Source: Caldimonas sp.
Lineage (GTDB): Bacteria; Pseudomonadota; Gammaproteobacteria; Burkholderiales; Burkholderiaceae_C
Direction: 5' to 3'
NCBI GenBank assembly: GCA_030150305.1
Contig: JASLGD010000393.1
Coordinates: forward strand, 1-7,193
Length of the DNA: 7,193 nucleotides
Below the pieces are notes generated by a model. The model was not told the origin of the DNA. It saw nothing but the letters and a program-made list of their open reading frames with translations, and did no database searches. This document shows, in pieces, positions 1-5,835 of the stretch (positions are counted from its first letter, which is position 1; every line of letters begins with the position of its first letter). Both the position numbers and the translations under genes were made by a program.

Positions 1-345
1 CCTCGCTCGCTCGTCGCCGCGCACGGCGTCGGGCGTCTCGCTGCGCTGCTGCGTCGCACCGCCGACGAGCACGGCGACGATGCGCTCGTCGTCGTCGCCA
101 TCGACCCAGCGATCGCAAGCGCCGCCGCCGCGCGTGGTGCGTGTCCGTCGACCGTCGGCACGTGCGTCGCTCGCATCAGGTCGCTCGCCCGCGCTGCCGG
201 TTGGGAGACCTGTCAACTCTGGAGCGACGGCCTGGCGCGCCACGCGCTCGTCGTCCTCGATCGCGCGCCGCGCGGCACGCTCTCTGCGACGGGCGGCCCT
301 TCGACTCGCGTGCCGATCGCGAACGAACACGTGACCGAAACGTGA
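1..345 (+). CDS. C-terminal part of an unrecognised protein (5' end outside window)
   Basis: Frame 1 is open from the first base to a TGA at 343-345, giving 114 residues without a start. I read it as coding because nearly every codon ends in G or C, as in the sure genes downstream, and because the protein alternates hydrophobic strands and helices: LVVVAID near residues 30-36, an Ala-rich helix, RSLARAAGWETCQLWSDGLA near 60-79, then HALVVLDR. A strand-helix-strand ending with Gly-Trp and a Leu-Trp-x-Asp segment recalls the end of a Rossmann-like domain such as a SAM-dependent methyltransferase, but I see no diagnostic motif and assign no function. The last codons and the stop lie inside the putative operator at 330-345. 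The bufA start is 110 bases further on. No minus-strand alternative looks protein-like. Confidence 0.5.
   Translation, partial: PRSLVAAHGVGRLAALLRRTADEHGDDALVVVAIDPAIASAAAARGACPSTVGTCVARIRSLARAAGWETCQLWSDGLARHALVVLDRAPRGTLSATGGPSTRVPIANEHVTET
330..345 (+). promoter_or_regulatory. Putative operator upstream of bufA (GTGA-N7-GTGA)
   Basis: The sequence CGTGACCGAAACGTGA contains two GTGA half-sites whose starts are 11 bases apart (331 and 342), one helical turn. This is the usual layout for tandem OmpR/PhoB-type response-regulator sites. The same 16 bases occur in reverse complement before bufB at 5770-5785 with one mismatch. The site overlaps the end of the upstream reading frame and lies 110 bases before the bufA start. 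A weak sigma-70-like -35 (TTGAAG, 353-358) follows, but I see no good -10. Seen: the repeat and its spacing. Inferred: that it is an operator. The regulator is not in the window. Confidence 0.45.
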
Positions 346-455
346 GCATTCGTTGAAGCGCGCGTGAGTCGGCGCATCGAGACTGCCGCTCCAGGAAAGG
401 CCGGCACGGCCGATCCGTCATCAGCACCACCCCACCACCATTTCAGGAGAACGCA
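346..455 (+). other. Leader region of bufA with ribosome binding site
   Basis: This 110-base gap has no gene. It holds a small hairpin at 399-411 (arms GGCCG and CGGCC, three-base loop, no T-tract) and a strong Shine-Dalgarno sequence AGGAGA at 445-450, five bases before the bufA ATG. No confident promoter -10 or intrinsic terminator is visible. Confidence 0.5.
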
Positions 456-767
456 ATGAGCAACGCCACCTCCCACGCCGCCATCCACAGCGCCGTCGCC
501 GGCCTGATCGCGGTCGGCCTCGCCGCCGCGAGCACCGCGGCACTCGCCGCGAAGGGCGACACGGAAAAGTGCGCCGGCATCGTCAAGGCCGGCAAGAACG
601 ACTGCGGCACGAGCAAGAGCGCGTGCGCCGGCACCGCGACCGTCGACCGCGACGCCGAAGCCTGGATCCTCGTTCCCACCGGGACGTGCGAAAGGATCGC
701 CGGCGGCAAGGTGACCAACAAGCCCGAGAACGTGCACGGCGGCGCCGCCGCGCTGAAGAAGGGCTGA
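456..767 (+). CDS. bufA1: BufA1-type bufferin precursor (DUF2282), exported copper-binding RiPP
   Basis: A 103-residue protein of the DUF2282 (BufA1) family. Members are secreted ribosomal peptides whose cysteines are modified by a DUF692/DUF2063 enzyme pair and which bind copper in the periplasm. An N-terminal signal peptide is clear: a hydrophobic stretch at about residues 14-31 ends in AALAA, with likely cleavage after Ala32. The mature part has four cysteines at 39, 50, 57 and 78, in the family contexts EKCAGIVKAGKNDC, SACAGTA and VPTGTCERIAGG. The tail (about 85-103) is Gly/Ala/Lys-rich. An AGGAGA ribosome binding site at 445-450 supports the start. The next gene is doxX, 72 bases away across a strong hairpin. 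The maturation genes bufB and bufC lie about 5 kb downstream. Family assignment is firm. Copper binding and the thiooxazole modification are known for Caulobacter bufferins and inferred here. Confidence 0.88.
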   Translation: MSNATSHAAIHSAVAGLIAVGLAAASTAALAAKGDTEKCAGIVKAGKNDCGTSKSACAGTATVDRDAEAWILVPTGTCERIAGGKVTNKPENVHGGAAALKKG

Positions 768-776
768 CGACAGACC

Positions 777-802
777 GCGGCCGGACGCCAGCGTTCGGCC
801 GC
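777..802 (+). other. Strong GC-rich hairpin between bufA and doxX (no T-tract)
   Basis: Arms GCGGCCGGACGC (777-788) and GCGTTCGGCCGC (791-802) pair over 11 bases with one G-U and a CCAG loop. The stem starts nine bases after the bufA stop codon. The downstream bases are C-rich rather than T-rich, so it is not a standard intrinsic terminator. It may act as a partial terminator, or as a 3' stabiliser or processing site that keeps the bufA message more abundant than the rest of the operon. Confidence 0.6.
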
Positions 803-839
803 CCCCACCGGCCTCGGCCGTCCGCAGAGGAGAACCTCG

Positions 840-1349
840 ATGACCCACGCCACTGTCGCCTTCCAGGCGCCGCGCAGCCGAAGCGCGAGCGCGCTGTCGC
901 GCGCGATCGTTCTCGCAACGCGCGTCGGCCGCGTGCTCGGCCGCGGCGCGCCGCTCGCCGATTTCGCCGTCCGGCTCTACGTCGCTGCCGTCTTCTTCCA
1001 GTCCGGCTTGACGAAGATCGCGAGCTGGCAAAGCACGCTGTCGCTGTTCGAGAACGAGTACGCCGTGCCGCTGCTGCCGCCCGCGCTCGCCGCGTGGCTC
1101 GGCACCGGCGTCGAGCTCGCGTTCCCGGTGCTGCTGGTGCTCGGCCTCGGCACGCGCTTCGCCGCGTTCGTGCTCTTCGTCTTCAACATCGTCGCCGTCG
1201 TCTCGTATCCCGACCTCGGCGCCGCCGGGCTGAAGGATCACCAGCTCTGGGGTCTGCTGCTCGCGGTGACGCTGCTGCATGGCGGCGGTGCGCTGTCGCT
1301 CGACCGCGCGATCGGCCGCCGTCTCGGCGTCGTCGACGCGGCGCGCTGA
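840..1349 (+). CDS. DoxX-family integral membrane protein
   Basis: A 169-residue inner-membrane protein with a basic N-terminal extension (about 1-40) and four predicted membrane segments, at about 41-58, 83-101, 105-123 and 133-150. Family features are LRLYVAAVFFQSGLTKI-like residues in segment one (RLYVAAVFFQSGLTKI, 45-60) and the YPDL...GLKDHQLWGLLL region at 123-140. DoxX proteins are linked to quinone-dependent sulfur or thiol oxidation, and a DoxX gene is part of known bufferin operons, where its role is not settled. The ribosome binding site AGAGGAGA (826-832) fixes the start. It lies downstream of bufA across the 777-802 hairpin and 31 bases before an NDH-2-like oxidoreductase. That position suggests an electron-transfer or quinone link, which is inference. 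Family call sure; function uncertain. Confidence 0.85.
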   Translation: MTHATVAFQAPRSRSASALSRAIVLATRVGRVLGRGAPLADFAVRLYVAAVFFQSGLTKIASWQSTLSLFENEYAVPLLPPALAAWLGTGVELAFPVLLVLGLGTRFAAFVLFVFNIVAVVSYPDLGAAGLKDHQLWGLLLAVTLLHGGGALSLDRAIGRRLGVVDAAR

Positions 1350-1380
1350 GCTTCGCCAAACGACGACGCGAGGACCCGCG

Positions 1381-2721
1381 ATGGACGACGCCCGCGACAT
1401 CGTCATCGTCGGCGGCGGCTTCGCCGGGACGACGCTCGCGCGTCGGCTCGAGCGGATGGCGATCGCCGGCCACCGCGTCGTCCTCGTCAGCGAGGAGAGC
1501 TACACGACGTTCCATCCGATGCTCGCCGAAGTCGTCGGCGCCGCGGTCTTCCCCGAGCACGTCGTCGCGCCGGTGCGCCACATGCTGCGGACGAGCCGCT
1601 TCGTGATGGGCCGCGTCGTCGCGGTCGACTGGCAGCGCCGCGCGGTCGTCGCCGAGACGCTCGCCGGCACACGCGAGATCGCGTTCGCGCACGTCGTGTT
1701 CGCGTTCGGCGTTCGCGCCAACCTCGACCTCGTGCCGGGGCTGACCGAGCACGCGCTGCCGCTCAAGCTCGTCGGCGATGCGCTCTTCATCCGCAACCGG
1801 GTGCTGCAGCGGGTCGCACGGATCGAGCTCGAGCGCGACGCGCCGGTGCGGCGAGCGCTCGGCCGCTTCGTGGTCATCGGCGGCGGCTTCTCGGGCGTCG
1901 AGGTCGCCGGCCAGCTCGCCGACTTCCTCGCGGGCATCGCCCGCTACTACCCGCGCGTCGCCGCCGACGAGCTCGCGGTGACGTTGATCGAAGGCACCGA
2001 GCGGCTGCTGCCCGAGCTGCCGCCGTCGCTCGGCGTCGCGGCGCAGCGCTCGCTCGCTGCCCGCGGCGTCGACGTGCGGCTCGGCGCGCGCGCGGCCGAG
2101 GTGACCGCGGACGGCGTCCGCCTCGTCGACGGCGCGACGATCGAGAGCGCGACCGTCGTCTGCACGATCGGCACGCGGCCGAATCCGCTCGTCGAGGCGC
2201 TCGACGTCGCGCTCGACCGTGGCCGCATCGTCACCGCTGCCGATCTGTCGCTCCCCGGCCGCACCGACGCCTGGGCGATCGGCGACTGCGCGCTGATCGG
2301 CAACGGCAGCGGCGTCGACAGCGGCGGCTGCGCGCCGGCGACCGCGCAGTTCGCGGTCGCCGAAGCGAATGCGCTCGCGCGCAACATCGCCGCCCGGGTC
2401 GCCGGCCGGCCGACGCGGCCGTTTCGCCACGTCTCGCGCGGCGCGATGGCGACGACCGGTCATCTCAAGGGCGTCGCGTCGCTGTTCGGCGTGCGCCTCT
2501 CCGGGCTGCCGGCGTGGCTGCTCTGGCGCGCGTACTACCTGCTGCAGATGCCGACGCTCGGCCGCAAGGTCCGCATCTGGGTCGAGTGGACGTGGGCGAT
2601 GTTCTTCGCCGCCGACATCACGCACCTGCGCTTCACGCGCACCGTCGAGGCCGACGCGCCGCCCGGCGCCGGCGGCGGCGACGCAGCCGCAGCCGTCGCC
2701 GCACCCGTCACCACTCACTGA
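1381..2721 (+). CDS. NDH-2-like FAD-dependent NAD(P) oxidoreductase
   Basis: A 446-residue flavoprotein related to type II NADH:quinone dehydrogenases. It has two nucleotide-binding folds: GGGFAG (11-16) near the N-terminus for FAD, and VVIGGGFSGVEVAG (164-177) for NAD(P)H. AWAIGDCA (298-304) contains the FAD-contacting Asp302. The C-terminal 350-417 region (RGAMATTGHLKGVASLFG, WRAYYLLQMPTLGRK, VEWTWAMFF) resembles the NDH-2 membrane-associating part. The quinone-site motif, AQxAxQ in classical NDH-2, reads AQFAVAE here, so the acceptor may differ. An Ala/Gly-rich tail follows residue 425. I chose the ATG at 1381 because GAGGA lies at 1370-1374 and the FAD motif begins a few residues later; an upstream in-frame ATG at 1279 lies inside doxX. 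It probably acts at the inner-membrane face, perhaps with DoxX (inference). Confidence 0.82.
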   Translation: MDDARDIVIVGGGFAGTTLARRLERMAIAGHRVVLVSEESYTTFHPMLAEVVGAAVFPEHVVAPVRHMLRTSRFVMGRVVAVDWQRRAVVAETLAGTREIAFAHVVFAFGVRANLDLVPGLTEHALPLKLVGDALFIRNRVLQRVARIELERDAPVRRALGRFVVIGGGFSGVEVAGQLADFLAGIARYYPRVAADELAVTLIEGTERLLPELPPSLGVAAQRSLAARGVDVRLGARAAEVTADGVRLVDGATIESATVVCTIGTRPNPLVEALDVALDRGRIVTAADLSLPGRTDAWAIGDCALIGNGSGVDSGGCAPATAQFAVAEANALARNIAARVAGRPTRPFRHVSRGAMATTGHLKGVASLFGVRLSGLPAWLLWRAYYLLQMPTLGRKVRIWVEWTWAMFFAADITHLRFTRTVEADAPPGAGGGDAAAAVAAPVTTH

Positions 2722-2746
2722 ACCCTTCCACCACTGGAGTCCTCCC

Positions 2747-3529
2747 ATGCTCAAGCAGAGATCCGCCATCGTCACCGGCTCGACCAGCGGCATCGGCCTC
2801 GGCATCGCGCGCGCGTTCGCCGAGCAAGGCGCCGACGTCATGCTCAACGGCTTCGGCAACGCCGACGAGATCGAGTTCACGCGCGCCGAGATCGAGCGCA
2901 CGTGCCGCGTCCAGGTGCGCTACTCGAACGCCGACATGAGCCAGCCCGAGCAGATCCGCGCGATGGCCGCCGACGCCGAGCGCGCCTTCGGCAAGGTCGA
3001 CATCGTCGTCAACAACGCCGGCATCCAGCACGTCGCTCCGGTCGAGGAGTTCCCGACCGAGAAGTGGGACGCGATCCTCGCGATCAACCTGTCGTCGGCG
3101 TTCCACCTGGTGCGCGCGGTCGTGCCGGGAATGAAGGCGCGCCGCTTCGGACGCATCGTCAACATCGCCTCGGCGCACGGCCTCACCGCGTCGCCGTTCA
3201 AGTCGGCGTACGTCGCCGCCAAGCACGGGCTGATCGGGCTCTCGAAGACGATCGCGCTCGAGGTCGCCGAGTTCGGCATCACGTCGAACACGATCTGCCC
3301 CGGCTACGTGAAGACGCCGCTGGTCGATCAGCAGATCGCCGGCCAGGCGAAGGCGCACGGCATCTCGGAGGCCGACGTCGTCCGCGACGTGCTGCTCGTC
3401 CACCAGGCGCGCAAGGACTTCGTCCGCGTCGACGAGCTCGCCGCGCTCGCGGTGTTCCTGGCGTCCGAGCACGCGGCGTCGATGACGGCGAGCGCGATCA
3501 CCATGGACGGCGGCTGGACGCAGCATTGA
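2747..3529 (+). CDS. bdhA: D-3-hydroxybutyrate dehydrogenase (SDR family)
   Basis: A 260-residue short-chain dehydrogenase, the exact usual length of bacterial D-3-hydroxybutyrate dehydrogenases. It should oxidise D-3-hydroxybutyrate to acetoacetate with NAD+ in the cytoplasm, the step after PHB depolymerisation. The cofactor motif TGSTSGIG is at 10-17 and NNAG at 89-92. The catalytic residues are Ser142, Tyr155 and Lys159. Gln94, His144, Lys152 and Gln196 fall at the same numbers as the substrate-binding residues described for the Pseudomonas fragi enzyme, and Trp257 is near the C-terminus. These matches make the substrate call unusually firm for an SDR protein. The ATG at 2747 follows TGGAG (2735-2739); the open frame extends upstream to 2369 only as a shadow of the preceding gene. 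The patatin gene follows after 28 bases, so the two are probably co-transcribed. Confidence 0.93.
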   Translation: MLKQRSAIVTGSTSGIGLGIARAFAEQGADVMLNGFGNADEIEFTRAEIERTCRVQVRYSNADMSQPEQIRAMAADAERAFGKVDIVVNNAGIQHVAPVEEFPTEKWDAILAINLSSAFHLVRAVVPGMKARRFGRIVNIASAHGLTASPFKSAYVAAKHGLIGLSKTIALEVAEFGITSNTICPGYVKTPLVDQQIAGQAKAHGISEADVVRDVLLVHQARKDFVRVDELAALAVFLASEHAASMTASAITMDGGWTQH

Positions 3530-3557
3530 CGAACTCGACACGCGAAGGAGACACGCC

Positions 3558-4736
3558 ATGACGACGACCCCCCGCACCCCTCCGCCCGCCGCGTCGCGGC
3601 GACGCAGCCAGGCAGCCGGCGCCGCGGTGCGCGCCCCGTCGGAGCGCGCCAAGCCGGCGCTGCCGGGGCAGGTCGTGCTCGTCCTCCAGGGCGGCGGCGC
3701 GCTCGGCGCGTACCAGGTCGGCGTCTACCAGGCGCTGCACGAAGCCGGCATCGAGCCCGACTGGGTGATCGGCACGTCGATCGGCGCGATCAATGCGGCG
3801 CTCCTCTGCGGCAATCGTCCCGAGCACCGTCTCGATCGGCTCAACGCGTTCTGGCAGCAGCTCGAGCAGCAGGCGATCGTCGGCACGGCGTTCGATCCGT
3901 TCGGGCTCGGCGCGATGTTCGGCACGATGACGACGGTGATGCGCGGCATCCCGTCCTTCTTCACGCCGAATCTCGGCGCGTGGCGCGGCACGCGCGCCGC
4001 CGCGACCGTCGAGCAGGCGTCGTACTACAGCACGGCGCCGCTGCGCGAGACGCTCGAGCAGCTCGTCGACTGGCAATACCTGTGCGACTGCAGGACGCGC
4101 CTCACCGTCGGCGCCGTCAACGTCTGCAGCGGCCAGATGCGCTACTTCGACTCGCGCAACGAGCCGCTCGGCGTCGACCACGTGATGGCGTCGGGAGCGC
4201 TGCCGCCGGCGTTCGGCGCCGTGCGCATCGACGGCGAGCCGTACTGGGACGGCGGCATCTACTCGAACACCCCGATCGAGGCGGTGCTCGACGACAAGCC
4301 GCGCCGCGACGCGCTGATCTTCGCCGTCAACGTCTGGCACCAGAAGGCGGCCGAGCCGAGCTCGATCTGGGAGGTGATGTCGAGGCAGAAGGACATCCAG
4401 TTCGCGAGCCGCGCCGACAGCCACATCGCACGGCAGAAGCAGATCCATCGCCTGCGCCACGTCATCCGCGAGCTGACCAAGGAGCTGCCCGCCGGGAAGC
4501 AGGCCGACGCCAAGGTGCAGGAGCTCGCGTCGTGGGGCTGCGGCACGCAGATGCACGTCGCCCACCTGCTCGCACCGCGGGTGAAGAGCGAGGACCACAC
4601 CAAGGACATCGACTTCACGGCGCAGGGCATCCGCGTCCGCCGCGACGCCGGCTACGCCGATACGATCCGCATGATCCAGCGCGCGCCGTGGCGGGCGCCT
4701 GTGGATCCGATCGAAGGCGTGATCGAGCACGTCTGA
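3558..4736 (+). CDS. Patatin-like phospholipase with DUF3734-like C-terminal domain
   Basis: A 392-residue serine acyl-hydrolase of the patatin family. After a Pro/Ala/Arg-rich N-terminal extension (about 1-36) come the oxyanion loop GGGALG (45-50), the nucleophile elbow GTSIG (72-76, Ser74) and the catalytic DGG (Asp231), so the Ser-Asp dyad is complete. The C-terminal part from about 275 (DIQFASRADSHI, QKQIHRLRHVIRELTKEL) matches what I know of DUF3734. No signal peptide or membrane segment is visible, so it is likely cytoplasmic or granule-associated. AAGGAG at 3545-3550 supports the start. From memory, genes of this type often sit beside 3-hydroxybutyrate dehydrogenase in Burkholderiales, which suggests a role in PHB or membrane-lipid turnover. 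The true substrate is unknown. Confidence 0.88.
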   Translation: MTTTPRTPPPAASRRRSQAAGAAVRAPSERAKPALPGQVVLVLQGGGALGAYQVGVYQALHEAGIEPDWVIGTSIGAINAALLCGNRPEHRLDRLNAFWQQLEQQAIVGTAFDPFGLGAMFGTMTTVMRGIPSFFTPNLGAWRGTRAAATVEQASYYSTAPLRETLEQLVDWQYLCDCRTRLTVGAVNVCSGQMRYFDSRNEPLGVDHVMASGALPPAFGAVRIDGEPYWDGGIYSNTPIEAVLDDKPRRDALIFAVNVWHQKAAEPSSIWEVMSRQKDIQFASRADSHIARQKQIHRLRHVIRELTKELPAGKQADAKVQELASWGCGTQMHVAHLLAPRVKSEDHTKDIDFTAQGIRVRRDAGYADTIRMIQRAPWRAPVDPIEGVIEHV

Positions 4737-4752
4737 AGCGAGAGAGCGCACG

Positions 4753-5751
4753 ATGCCGATCGTCGTCACCAGCGTCGCCTTCCTCGTCGCCGTGCTCTGC
4801 GCCGGCGTCATGGGCTACGCGATCCAGCGCGGCGCGACGTGCACCGTCGCCGCGATCGACGAGGTCGTCAGCGCGCGCACGTTTCTGCGCCTGCGCGGCC
4901 TCGCGGAAGCGGCGCTCTGGGTCGCCGGCGGCCTCGTCGTCGCCGAGACGCTGCAGCTGCTGCCGAAGATGCCGGCGGGCTACGCCGTCAGCAGCTGGAC
5001 CGTCATCGGCGGTGCCCTGCTCGGCCTCGGCGCGTACGTCAACGGCGCTTGCGTGTTCGGCGCGATCGCGCGCTTCGGCTCCGGCGAGTGGGCGTACGTG
5101 CTGACGCCGCTCGGCTTCTATCTCGGCTGCCTGACGGTGGGGCCGGTGTTCGCCGCCGCCGCGCCGACGAAGCTCGCGCAGGCCTCGCCGGTGCTGCGCG
5201 CAGCGCCCTGGCTCGTGCTGCCGTTCGCCGCCTTCGCGCTCTGGCGCGTCGCGCGCGGCTGGCAACGCATCGTGCACGGCGGCCGAGCGCGCTGGCACGA
5301 ACGCTTCGCTGCGCACGTCTGGTCGCCGCATGCAGCGACGACCGTGATCGGCGTCACCTTCGTCGTCCTGCTGCTTCTCGTCGGCGGCTGGGCGTACACC
5401 GACGTCCTGGCGGAGCTCGCACGCGGCATGACCGCGAGCGTCGGCGCACGCGCTGCGCTCGCGGTCGCGCTCCTCGCCGGCGCCGCGCTCGGCGGCTGGA
5501 CCGCGGGGCGGTTTCGCAGCACGCCGCTGTCGCCGATGCAGCTCGGTCGCTGCCTCGCCGGCGGCGTGCTGATGGGCTGGGGCAGCCTGCTGCTGCCCGG
5601 CGGCAACGACGGGCTCATCCTGGTCGGCATGCCGCTCGCGTGGCCGTATGCGTGGCTCGCGTTCGCGACGATGTGCGTCACGATCGCGATGGCGCAGCTC
5701 GCCGGCCGCGCCTGGGAACCGCAGCCGCTCGACCGCAACGGCGTCACCTGA
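4753..5751 (+). CDS. YeeE/YedE (TsuA-like) sulfur-compound transporter
   Basis: A 332-residue, highly hydrophobic inner-membrane protein of the YeeE/YedE family, whose studied member TsuA imports thiosulfate. Family motifs are MGYAIQRGATC (20-30), GAYVNGACVFG (93-103) and RCLAGGVLMGWGSLLLPGGN (266-285). Cysteines 30, 100 and 267 sit in these motifs and are candidates for the conserved pathway cysteines that bind thiosulfate transiently in TsuA. It is a single full-length chain, not the split half-size form. The start ATG at 4753 is 16 bases after the patatin stop, with only a weak GAGAGAG ribosome binding site, so translation may depend partly on coupling. Next to DoxX, a flavoprotein and a Cys-peptide pathway, a role in supplying or removing a sulfur species is plausible but inferred. 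Confidence 0.85.
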   Translation: MPIVVTSVAFLVAVLCAGVMGYAIQRGATCTVAAIDEVVSARTFLRLRGLAEAALWVAGGLVVAETLQLLPKMPAGYAVSSWTVIGGALLGLGAYVNGACVFGAIARFGSGEWAYVLTPLGFYLGCLTVGPVFAAAAPTKLAQASPVLRAAPWLVLPFAAFALWRVARGWQRIVHGGRARWHERFAAHVWSPHAATTVIGVTFVVLLLLVGGWAYTDVLAELARGMTASVGARAALAVALLAGAALGGWTAGRFRSTPLSPMQLGRCLAGGVLMGWGSLLLPGGNDGLILVGMPLAWPYAWLAFATMCVTIAMAQLAGRAWEPQPLDRNGVT

Positions 5752-5769
5752 GCGGCGCCGGCCGAGTCT

Positions 5770-5785
5770 TCACATTTCGGTCACG
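5770..5785 (-). promoter_or_regulatory. Putative operator upstream of bufB, inverted copy of the bufA site
   Basis: TCACATTTCGGTCACG is the reverse complement of the 330-345 site except at one base. It keeps the two TCAC half-sites 11 bases apart (5770 and 5781). Its right part overlaps an interrupted palindrome CGGTC-AC-GACCG (5778-5789). It lies about 50 bases before the bufB start, just upstream of a possible -35. The spacing resembles a Pho-box-like tandem site, but the half-sites match that consensus only partly, so I do not name the regulator. Confidence 0.45.
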
Positions 5786-5789
5786 ACCG

Positions 5790-5817
5790 TTGGCGAGCGT
5801 CGCCGGCTCCGTAGACT
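5790..5817 (+). promoter_or_regulatory. Possible sigma-70-type promoter for bufBC
   Basis: TTGGCG (5790-5795) and TAGACT (5812-5817) match the -35 and -10 consensus at four of six bases each with a 16-base spacer. The putative operator ends four bases upstream, a position suited to an activator. The predicted transcript would start about 12 bases before the ATG, right at the ribosome binding site, which is unusually short and lowers confidence. A small GGCGA/TCGCC hairpin (5792-5804) lies in the same stretch. Confidence 0.25.
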
Positions 5818-5835
5818 GCCCGCAGGAGATCGACG

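Noticed and set aside
331..356. ECF sigma promoter (GTGACC, then CGTTGA) before bufA
   Set aside because: The spacer is shorter than usual, and the equivalent elements are not in the same orientation before bufB, so I could not support a common ECF promoter.
399..411. Intrinsic terminator for the upstream gene
   Set aside because: The stem is only five base pairs with a three-base loop and no following T-tract.
1279..1380. Upstream in-frame ATG for the flavoprotein
   Set aside because: It lies inside doxX. The 1381 ATG has a good ribosome binding site and places the FAD motif at the normal distance from the N-terminus.
213..2901. Long minus-strand open frames (213-1406 and 1183-2901)
   Set aside because: They lie opposite bufA, doxX and the NDH-2-like gene. 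Their translations are Arg/Ala/Asp/Glu-rich low-complexity strings with no motifs, typical of antisense frames in high-GC DNA.
2708..5331. Long minus-strand open frames opposite bdhA, patatin and the YeeE gene
   Set aside because: Plus-strand frames carry complete catalytic motifs and ribosome binding sites. The antisense products are charged low-complexity sequence.
330..5785. The inverted 16-bp pair as terminal repeats of a mobile element
   Set aside because: There is no transposase or integrase between the copies and no visible target duplication. Both copies sit upstream of related pathway genes, which fits operators better.
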